A model generated the notes under the pieces. The model searched no databases. It was not told the DNA's origin and worked only from the letters and a program-made list of their open reading frames with translations. A stretch of DNA of 24,563 bases from Cyanobacteriota bacterium (GTDB lineage Bacteria > Cyanobacteriota > Cyanobacteriia > SKYG9), in assembly GCA_025054735.1 (NCBI GenBank), contig JANWZG010000002.1, positions 1-24,563 on the forward strand, read 5' to 3'. This document shows positions 16,753 through 22,690 of the stretch, in pieces; within the stretch, counting starts at the first letter, position 1; each line of letters opens with the position of its first letter. The translations under genes and the position numbers were made by a program.

Positions 16753-16927
16753 CCCTCACCCTAAATCCCTCTCCCAATTTTGGGAGAGGGACTTTAGAAC
16801 CCCACCTCTCTCAGATCTGGAGAAGGGACTTCATACTCCCTCCTTCCGTAGGTTTGAAATAGAGACTCCAAGTCATATACTCCCTCCTCTCCCAGATTTG
16901 GGAGAGGAGGGCTGGGGAGGTGAGGGC
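16752..16927. repeat. Palindromic repeat element, copy B (176 bp)
   Basis: Ends are GCCCTCACC (16752-16760) and GGTGAGGGC (16919-16927), perfect 9-bp inverted repeats. Inside are CTCCCAATTTTGGGAG near the left end, a degenerate middle unit and CTCCCAGATTTGGGAG near the right end. It fills most of the gap between the 79-residue ORF and cas8. Confidence 0.85.
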
Positions 16928-16976
16928 AAAAGAGTTGCACACCGTATGATGGATTCAAAAGTATGGAGGTAGTTCT

Positions 16977-18458
16977 TTGTCACAGTTTACGTTGTCGATA
17001 TTTGATCCCAACACACTGTTGCCAGAGCAGGCTGGTGTGGCTGGCCTAGCTCAGGCGTTAGATGTGATACCCAGGGAGAATGCGCCTCTCACTTGGGAGG
17101 TGACAGATGATGCAGTTCAGTTGGCTTGGGACTGCACCGATCGTGAAGCCGTTACTTGGCTGGTGAGCCAAACTTATCAAATTACTGAAGACGGCTACTT
17201 AAATGTTCCGGCTTTAAATCTAGATGAGCAGGGGAATTATGCGTTCACGCAGGGCGTTTTGTCTACATTTTTGCAGCATAGTCGTCAACGCAAGTTAGGT
17301 GCGCCAGTGTCCAAGAGTTTCACAATCGACGAAGGGCAGCCTGAAGTGAGGGTGGATTTCCGTCCAGTATTAAATTGTTACTACACGGGCGACTTAAAGG
17401 ATGCATTTACCAGTAAGGGTGTTTTCGAAGACACGATTACGCTTAAGGGGCATCATATTCCTGGGGCGGTCGAGTGCTTTGTCAATGGGGCTTACCAAGT
17501 ATCGCCGACTAGTTTTCTAGCACTATTATTTTTGCCTCTAGCCTGTAGTTACTATAGGCTTCCTGATGGACGATCGGCACTAGTTATCCCAGAGGTTCAG
17601 AATCTCAAGCAGTGGGTGATTCGCCGACGTGAGTTCTCAGCCCGTACCTACCGGGACTTTCGCAGGAGTGGGGCAGGGGACTCGGCATTACATTTTCTGC
17701 TCCAGGAAAAGACGATCGAACATGCTAATCAATTCCGTAGTCGGTATTGCGAGGTTTATCAACTGGGGAAGCAGACCTGGGATGCCAACCAATCTTTCTT
17801 GAAGCAGGCGGTTCATCGAGTTCAAGCAACAGATGAAGTTCTGGATCTATACAGCATTGCAACTCACTTGTTTCCTGCTCAGGTTAAGCAAAAAGATGAT
17901 CGTGAGTATTGGCTGGCGGTGTCTAAAACGTTGCCTTGGATTTGTGACAACTTGATTGCAGGTCGGCGTTGGTATGAAGGATTTTTTGAGTTTCGCAAGC
18001 AACATGGAGTCTACGAACGAAAAGGATTGGTGAAAATGACTGAATATCTCAATGCTGAAGAACAGGTTTTATTTGATGTAGTGCAAGGTGCTTTTAGTAA
18101 GTACCTTAGTGGGCAAATTAAGCAAGCAAAAAAGCAAGGTCGCTCCTTAGATTATGGACAAGTGACAGATAAAGTTATTTATCGAATGCAGCGTCCTAGT
18201 ACCCAGCAGGAGTTTGCCACAGCGTTAGTCGATTTTCTCAGCCAATTTAGAAGTAAAGCGGCGCGAGCAACAGGGCCTCAAATTTATCAATGGATTCATC
18301 GAGAGGCAAATTGGCGACAAGCCAGAGACTTAGTGTTGTTGGCGATCGCTACCTACACCAGTAAGAAGGGAGATGCCCTAGACGGCCAGGATGTTCCGAT
18401 CGAATCTTCTGATGATGCCGATGCAGACAGCTACAGTAGTGACCTACTAGCTTCATAA
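16977..18458 (+). CDS. cas8: Cas8-like large Cascade subunit (Cmx8-like, type I 'MYXAN'/I-B-like)
   Basis: A 493-residue protein with no catalytic motif that I can see. It sits in the Cas8 position between cas3 and cas7, has the usual Cas8 size, and its internal stretches (PGAVECFVNGAYQVSP, FLALLFLPLACSYYRLPDG, SALVIPEVQNLKQW) fit the Cmx8 group I recall from cyanobacterial DevR/DevS-type systems. Cas8 recognises the PAM, binds the crRNA 5' end and recruits Cas3. The C-terminal ~130 residues are helical (YLNAEEQVLFDVVQGAF onward), as expected for a built-in small subunit, which agrees with the lack of a separate cas11 gene. It starts with TTG at 16977, chosen because GGAGG lies 8 bases upstream and no ATG nearby is in frame. 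The last residues are an acidic, Ser-rich tail. Cas8 families diverge quickly, so assignment rests partly on context. Confidence 0.75.
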   Translation: MSQFTLSIFDPNTLLPEQAGVAGLAQALDVIPRENAPLTWEVTDDAVQLAWDCTDREAVTWLVSQTYQITEDGYLNVPALNLDEQGNYAFTQGVLSTFLQHSRQRKLGAPVSKSFTIDEGQPEVRVDFRPVLNCYYTGDLKDAFTSKGVFEDTITLKGHHIPGAVECFVNGAYQVSPTSFLALLFLPLACSYYRLPDGRSALVIPEVQNLKQWVIRRREFSARTYRDFRRSGAGDSALHFLLQEKTIEHANQFRSRYCEVYQLGKQTWDANQSFLKQAVHRVQATDEVLDLYSIATHLFPAQVKQKDDREYWLAVSKTLPWICDNLIAGRRWYEGFFEFRKQHGVYERKGLVKMTEYLNAEEQVLFDVVQGAFSKYLSGQIKQAKKQGRSLDYGQVTDKVIYRMQRPSTQQEFATALVDFLSQFRSKAARATGPQIYQWIHREANWRQARDLVLLAIATYTSKKGDALDGQDVPIESSDDADADSYSSDLLAS

Positions 18459-18499
18459 ATAGACTCACCTTATAAACATTGCTACAAGTTGAGTTAAAC

Positions 18500-18985
18500 A
18501 TGCCCAAGAAAACATTCAATCGGATTCGCGGTAGTACACCAGCCATCGAAGCAGCAGCCCGACAGCTTAGGAAGCAGTCAACTCCAGCAGAAGAGCGGCT
18601 GTGGCAAGCATTGAGGAGCCGAAAATTACATGGATTGCGGTTTCGTCGTCAGCATCCCGTAGGGCGATTCATCCTTGATTTTTTCTGCCCAGATTACAAG
18701 TTAGCGATCGAGCTAGATGGTAGTGTGCATGATGAACAAGTGAATTACGACGCAGCCCGATCGCAAGAGTTGCAGACCTACGGTTATCATGTGATTCGCT
18801 TTGCTAACCAGCAAGTTCTAACTGATCTGGATACTGTTCTTGAAGTCATTTACCAAACAACCTTAGATCTTGCAACAGAACACCAAGGGGAAAAAGTAAA
18901 CTCTCGCCCTCACCCCCCTCAGTCCCCCTCTCCCAACCTGGCAAGAGGGGGGAAGGTAGACAGACTATCTGAACTCCTAGAGTAA
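18500..18985 (+). CDS. DUF559 (Vsr-like) endonuclease-domain protein inside the cas operon
   Basis: A 161-residue protein whose residues about 14-125 are a DUF559 domain, a very-short-patch-repair-like PD-(D/E)XK nuclease fold. Visible marks are ARQLRKQSTPAEERLWQALR, LHGLRFRRQHPVGRFILDFF with the candidate metal Asp, CPDYKLAIELDGSVHDE with the E-x-D pair and His, then YGYHVIRF. The domain is intact. The ATG at 18500 is preferred to the TTG at 18479 because the family begins near here. The last ~26 residues, from PHPPQSPSPNL on, are translated from repeat copy C, so the original C-terminus has been replaced. It begins 41 bp after cas8 and precedes cas7 on the same strand. DUF559 genes are abundant and mobile in cyanobacteria, so it may be a passenger or a recruited nuclease; I cannot tell which. 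Confidence 0.88.
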   Translation: MPKKTFNRIRGSTPAIEAAARQLRKQSTPAEERLWQALRSRKLHGLRFRRQHPVGRFILDFFCPDYKLAIELDGSVHDEQVNYDAARSQELQTYGYHVIRFANQQVLTDLDTVLEVIYQTTLDLATEHQGEKVNSRPHPPQSPSPNLARGGKVDRLSELLE

Positions 18986-19096
18986 CTATCTAGCTCATTT
19001 CCCCTTCTCCCAGAATTGGAAGCAGGAGTTTATCTCTCAAATCCAGTTCATGTCCCCTTCTCCCAGAATTGGGAGAAGGGGTTAGGGGATGAGGGC
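18906..19096. repeat. Palindromic repeat element, copy C (191 bp)
   Basis: Left end GCCCTCACCCCCC at 18906; right end GGGGTTAGGGGATGAGGGC ending at 19096. It contains three inner units: CTCCCAACCTGG near 18928, CTCCCAGAATTGG near 19008, and CTCCCAGAATTGGGAG near 19060. The first ~80 bp form the 3' end of the DUF559 ORF. It ends 48 bp before cas7. Confidence 0.85.
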
Positions 19097-19144
19097 CAAC
19101 TCTCTCCAATCCAAACCAATCACCATATATAAGGAGTAAAAACC

Positions 19145-20044
19145 ATGTCTATTCACTTATTTGCTACCATCGTTACCCCCACTGCGATCGCTGCCAACAA
19201 CCGAGGTGAGGGCGACGGCAGCACCCTATCTACCCTGCAGAAAATCACCTTCCGCAACGAACAGTACACCACCGTCAGTGCCGAAGCTATTCGCTGGGCC
19301 TATCGAGAGTACTTCCAGAACCACTATGCAGAAAAAGTGAATCGCACATTTGACCCCGATACTGACAAATACACTCTAAAGGGAGAACAGAATAACAATG
19401 GTTCAACCTTTAACCCTAAAGACTATATCGACGATGATTTGTTTGGTTATATGGATGCCAAAAAGGGTAAAGACAACGAGGATGCCACTGTTAAGCGGCG
19501 GGGTGCAGTCGAAGTCAGCCGTGCCATTAGCCTTGATCCCTACTGGGGTGATATTGCTTTTGGGTCTACTGGGGGTGAAAAAGGCAAAACCTCCATCCAC
19601 CAAACTGAAGTTCACAACACTGCCTACCAGTACACCTTGGCACTCACTCCTGCAACCTTGAAGCAGCCAGAACGTGCTAACATGTTACTGGAAGCTATTC
19701 CCGCCATTCGCCATGTGGGCGGTAATCACTCCCGCTTCCTGTATGAGTTTCGTCCAGAATCCATTGTTTTTCGCATTACCAATGACCCTAGCCCTTGGAT
19801 CATGAACTGTTTTGAACGGGTAGGTGAGTCTGTAGGTTGTTTTGAACTGATTCGCCTAGTCAGAGCTGGAGATATTGATCCCGCGGAATTGATCGTGGGC
19901 GGCAAGATTGCCACCGTTGCCCATGGCAAAACCCTGCGGGAGCTAGGGGTAACTGTCTACGAGGGTATTAGGGAAGCTAGGGACAAAGCAAAAGAAAAGC
20001 TAGCTGCTAGTCTCAAGGAACTGGAAACTCAACCAAGTAGCTAA
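19145..20044 (+). CDS. cas7: Cas7 backbone subunit, DevR/Cst2 family
   Basis: The repeated RNA-binding backbone subunit of Cascade that coats the crRNA guide. A 299-residue RAMP protein with features of the DevR/Cst2 branch: the opening MSIHLFATIVTPTAIAANNR, the thumb region after ITFRNEQYTTVSAEAIRWA, YIDDDLFGYMDAKKG, the central VEVSRAISLDPYWGDIAFG, and GGNHSRFLYEFRPESIVFRI. It ends with a Lys/Glu-rich helix. In Myxococcus xanthus the homologue DevR (with DevS and DevT) also acts in developmental gene regulation; whether this protein has any regulatory role is unknown. AAGGAG sits 9 bases before the ATG. It is separated from the DUF559 gene by repeat copy C and from cas5 by two further copies, an unusually loose arrangement, since cas7 and cas5 are usually adjacent or overlapping. 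No frameshift seen. Confidence 0.92.
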   Translation: MSIHLFATIVTPTAIAANNRGEGDGSTLSTLQKITFRNEQYTTVSAEAIRWAYREYFQNHYAEKVNRTFDPDTDKYTLKGEQNNNGSTFNPKDYIDDDLFGYMDAKKGKDNEDATVKRRGAVEVSRAISLDPYWGDIAFGSTGGEKGKTSIHQTEVHNTAYQYTLALTPATLKQPERANMLLEAIPAIRHVGGNHSRFLYEFRPESIVFRITNDPSPWIMNCFERVGESVGCFELIRLVRAGDIDPAELIVGGKIATVAHGKTLRELGVTVYEGIREARDKAKEKLAASLKELETQPSS

Positions 20045-20100
20045 CCATAGCAATACACAGACTAGTCGAGATGTTTTGTTGTAAGGACGGAATCACAATC

Positions 20101-20230
20101 GCCCTCACGTGAAATCCTTCCTCGCTAAAGCCCCATCTCACTAAACCTCTAGTCAACAGAGAGAGGGACTTGGAAATGGTTCGGTTCCCCTTCTCTCAAG
20201 TTTGGGAGAAGGGGTTAGGGGATGATGGCC
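20101..20230. repeat. Palindromic repeat element, degenerate copy D (130 bp)
   Basis: Starts with GCCCTCACGTGAAATCC at 20101 and ends with TTCTCTCAAGTTTGGGAGAA, GGGGTTAGGGGATGATGGCC at 20230, where TGAGGGCC has become TGATGGCC. The left hairpin is decayed, so this looks older than copy E next to it. Confidence 0.7.
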
Positions 20231-20311
20231 ATTTATGTCCTAATTAGCCTGATTGTTGCTATAGATCTAACGTCCTTTTCCCAAGTTTGGGCTACTGTAA
20301 GTACCCATCTT

Positions 20312-20425
20312 GGCCCTCACCCCCTAAGTCCCCCTCTCCTAACCTTGGGAGAGGGGGATGTCGATACCGATAATTTGAACTCCCCTTCTCCCAGTTTTGG
20401 GAGAAGGGGCTGGGGGATGAGGGCC
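20312..20425. repeat. Palindromic repeat element, copy E (114 bp, best preserved)
   Basis: Ends GGCCCTCA (20312-20319) and TGAGGGCC (20418-20425) are perfect 8-bp inverted repeats, continued by CCCCCTAAGTCCCC on the left and GGGGCTGGGGGA on the right. Two inner hairpins are present: CTCCTAACCTTGGGAG and CTCCCAGTTTTGGGAG. Together with copy D it fills the cas7-cas5 gap; a 74-codon ORF across it is not a gene. Confidence 0.85.
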
Positions 20426-20471
20426 ATCATACATCTCTCAACATAAAAGCCATACAAGGAATAAACACCCT

Positions 20472-21188
20472 ATGATTCAGCACCTTTACCTCGACTGTCC
20501 CTGCACTAGTTTTCCCCGTAGCTTCGCTAGAGACTTTAAGGAAACCTATCGCTACCCACCTCCCTCCACGGTCTATGGCTTTTTGCTGTCATTGGTGGGA
20601 GAAGAAGATATGACGACTCATTTGGGAGTTCGGCTAGCGATCGGCCTTATTGGTGAAGAACCACCGATTTCTCGTATTGTTCGCAAGCAACGCCACCATA
20701 AATTTGACAATGGCGGCCCCGATCATAAGAGACGAGTTGATAAATTTGGTGAAGGGGTTTATCCCACTAGTCAATTCTCCAAGCCCAACCACCACGAGTT
20801 ACTCACACAGTTGAAAGTAGCTATTCGTGTTGATTCCAGTGAAGAAACAGCAACGGTGAAACTGACAGATCGAGTTGCAATCGCCCTTGCCACACCAGAG
20901 CAAATCACTCGCTTTGGAGGTCTGAGTCTAGGAGAATCCTGGGCCATGGTGAATGGGGTGAGAACTTATCGAGAAACTGACGGTGCCATTCGTTGGCTAA
21001 TCAAAGACAATCGGGGGCTGATTGGCTTGCCTGTGTGGATTAACCGAAAAACGGGACGAGGTACCTTCCAACGATTTAGCTGGAGTAACGACTGGCACGA
21101 AGATTGCTGGGTGACTATTCCTAAATCTGTAGAGCCAGTACCCCAGGCTAACAAGAGTAAGCGATCAACTCGTAAATCCAAATCCTAG
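20472..21188 (+). CDS. cas5: Cas5, DevS/Cmx5 family
   Basis: Caps the crRNA 5' handle in Cascade next to Cas8. The 238-residue RAMP protein opens with IQHLYLDCPCTSFPRSFARD and the Cas5 signature PPPSTVYGFLLSLVG (about 29-43), followed by GVRLAIGLIGEEPP. The middle has KFGEGVYPTSQFSKPNHHEL and the C-terminal half RFGGLSLGESWAMVNGV. It ends with a strongly basic tail (NKSKRSTRKSKS), which may help bind nucleic acid. AAGGA lies 12 bases before the ATG at 20472. It is the last recognisable cas gene: downstream there is a 341-bp gap and then psaK on the other strand, so cas4, cas1 and cas2, often found after cas5 in such loci, are absent. No inactivating change is visible. Confidence 0.9.
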   Translation: MIQHLYLDCPCTSFPRSFARDFKETYRYPPPSTVYGFLLSLVGEEDMTTHLGVRLAIGLIGEEPPISRIVRKQRHHKFDNGGPDHKRRVDKFGEGVYPTSQFSKPNHHELLTQLKVAIRVDSSEETATVKLTDRVAIALATPEQITRFGGLSLGESWAMVNGVRTYRETDGAIRWLIKDNRGLIGLPVWINRKTGRGTFQRFSWSNDWHEDCWVTIPKSVEPVPQANKSKRSTRKSKS

Positions 21189-21529
21189 TCCCCGTAAATT
21201 CTCCAACCCCTCACAACTCCGTAGAAGCTCGATCGTCCTCCACCCCTAGTAGGGCTATCGAAGCAGCAGCGGGTGAAGATGCCCAGAATTGAAGACAAGT
21301 TGATTGGCTATCAGGATAGTTGGAGAGCGATCGCGACCAGTAGACTGGTAACGATCGCCCCCACGAGAAGCCTAGTCATCCTCTTAGGAGAGAAGGACGA
21401 TCGGAGTGGGTGCGGCGTTTTTGTAAACTGCTTGCCAACGAGCCATTGCCAGGTGAAAGCGCACCATTAGCCCCATCTGTACCTAGTAACTTTTACTGCC
21501 AACCATGGGTATGGTACTGGAAATCCCTG
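21189..21529. other. 341-bp gap between cas5 and psaK, possible gene relic
   Basis: No intact gene is recognisable. It holds one HIP1 site near 21327. A plus-strand frame from the GTG at 21410 reads RRFCKLLANEPLPGE, APLAPSVPSNFYCQPWVWYW, which looks like real protein with its Trp/Tyr-rich end. It has stops upstream and runs into the psaK 3' end (to 21604), so it would be a fragment. Terminators for cas5 and psaK must lie here, but I see no clear hairpin with a T-run. Confidence 0.45.
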
Positions 21530-21793
21530 CTAGAGGATGCCAGCGTTGCTAAGACCAAGGATCATGCCAGCACCCAGAATATGCCCAAAGCTGGTAGTTG
21601 CTAGCAACTCAGGAACACCGAAGCGATCGAAGGGGCCTTGAATCGGCAGAGGCATACTCTGACCGGCATTCTGAATGGCAAAACGACCGATGGCGATCGC
21701 TACTAGGTTGCAGGCAATCATGACGATAGCTACGTTTAGTGACCAGGGAATTGTGTGGGGAACAGTGGTTAACAGTAGGGTGGAATAAAGCAT
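21530..21793 (-). CDS. psaK: Photosystem I subunit PsaK (subunit X)
   Basis: Small two-helix thylakoid membrane subunit at the edge of photosystem I. It binds chlorophyll and carotenoid and helps couple antenna (phycobilisome, IsiA) energy to the core. The 87-residue product has a short N-terminal leader (MLYSTLLLTTVPHTIPWS) that is processed in known PsaK proteins. Helix 1 is VAIVMIACNLVAIAIGRFAI, followed by a loop QNAGQSMPLP, and helix 2 is in ELLATTSFGHILGAGMILGL ending SNAGIL; the last part is the PsaK signature. Length is normal. It is transcribed toward the cas cassette, with a TATAAT box 37 bp upstream of its ATG, and is divergent from trpF. It marks the right border of the accessory island. 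Confidence 0.96.
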   Translation of the reverse strand: MLYSTLLLTTVPHTIPWSLNVAIVMIACNLVAIAIGRFAIQNAGQSMPLPIQGPFDRFGVPELLATTSFGHILGAGMILGLSNAGIL

Positions 21794-21829
21794 AGGTAAT
21801 AACTCACAATCTAAAACCGACTAGGAGGG

Positions 21830-21857
21830 ATTATAGGTAACGGCATTGCACGGCTAA
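21830..21857 (-). promoter_or_regulatory. psaK promoter candidate
   Basis: On the minus strand a perfect TATAAT (21830-21835) lies 16 bp downstream of TTAGCC (21852-21857), a weak -35. Transcription would begin about 7 bases further on, giving a leader of roughly 30 bases before the psaK ATG at 21793. Confidence 0.6.
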
Positions 21858-21939
21858 TACCATTTGTTTTAAGAGTTAACACTTGAGTAATATTCCGATA
21901 CAAAATCATCACCAGCGATGACAAACACCAACAGATACT

Positions 21940-22569
21940 ATGCGGATTAAAATTTGTGGCATTACCAAACCAGAGCAGGCTGCGGCGATCGTTCAACTTG
22001 GGGTTACTGCCTTGGGCTTTATCTGTGTGCCCTCGTCACCTCGCTACGTTTCTACGGAGCAAATTCAGATGATCTTACAGGCACTTCCCCAGGAGTGGGC
22101 TGTACAGACGATCGGTGTGGTAGCTAACCGCACGATCGCAGATATCAGCGCCCTAGTGGCAGCAACCGGACTAACAGGCATTCAACTGCATGGCACAGAA
22201 TCTCCAGGGTTTTGCCAAGCACTACGGACAGCCCTGCCTCGCACAGAACTCATCAAGGCCATTCGCATACGCAGCGGAGAAGACTTGGCAAGTGCCGAGT
22301 CCTACAGTCCCTATGTGGATGCTCTGTTACTAGATGCTTACCATCCCCACCAGCTAGGTGGCACTGGTACCACGCTAGATTGGCAAGCCCTACAAGCATT
22401 TCGCCCCAGTCGTCCCTGGTTCCTTGCAGGTGGGCTAACACCAGAAAATATTCGCATAGCCTTGGGTCAACTCCAGCCTGATGGAATCGATCTCTCTAGT
22501 GGGGTAGAGATTGCCCCTGGTGACAAAGATGTGCAGCGGGTAGCTAGCCTGATGGCACAGCTTGGATGA
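21940..22569 (+). CDS. trpF: Phosphoribosylanthranilate isomerase
   Basis: Catalyses the Amadori rearrangement of N-(5'-phosphoribosyl)anthranilate in tryptophan biosynthesis, in the cytoplasm. The 209-residue (beta/alpha)8 barrel begins MRIKICGITKPEQA with the catalytic general-base Cys6. It continues with LGFICVPSSPRYV, IQLHGTES, and LLDAYHPHQLGGTGTTLDW containing the general-acid Asp132. It ends with FLAGGLTPENI and GIDLSSGVE, the phosphate-binding loops. Both catalytic residues are present and the length is standard. The ATG at 21940 fits the conserved N-terminus exactly. It shares a 146-bp divergent spacer with psaK and is followed after 121 bp by an unrelated secreted protein; no other trp gene is nearby, which is usual for dispersed trp genes in cyanobacteria. 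Confidence 0.96.
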   Translation: MRIKICGITKPEQAAAIVQLGVTALGFICVPSSPRYVSTEQIQMILQALPQEWAVQTIGVVANRTIADISALVAATGLTGIQLHGTESPGFCQALRTALPRTELIKAIRIRSGEDLASAESYSPYVDALLLDAYHPHQLGGTGTTLDWQALQAFRPSRPWFLAGGLTPENIRIALGQLQPDGIDLSSGVEIAPGDKDVQRVASLMAQLG

Positions 22570-22690
22570 AGAACTGGCTAGGTAATCTGAGGTTGAGAAA
22601 TTGCGTCTGTTCACGTTCGGTTACACAACCATTCCACCCAGGGAGAGTCGCAGTATAGTGAATAGGTTCTAACTTGTTGCATCAAAAACT

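Noticed and set aside
16313..16972. 219-codon ORF after cas3 with an excellent ribosome site
   Set aside because: Its last third is translated repeat copy B and the rest looks unlike a folded protein; the 79-residue frame inside it is preferred. Reported as a finding, not a gene.
16752..20425. Palindromic repeats read as a CRISPR array
   Set aside because: Copies are far apart, unequal in length, internally palindromic and have no regular spacers; they are dispersed MITE/REP-like elements.
20222..20446. 74-codon ORF between cas7 and cas5
   Set aside because: About half of it is repeat copy E and nothing in it resembles a protein family.
11592..21188. CRISPR-associated transposon (Tn7-like, I-B CAST)
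   Set aside because: Cas3 is present and complete, and no TnsA/B/C/D-like gene or Tn7-type end is seen; the only nuclease-fold extra is DUF559.
21273..21470. 65-codon ORF downstream of cas5
   Set aside because: No family resemblance, covers a HIP1 site, and is in a different frame from the more protein-like stretch beginning at 21410.
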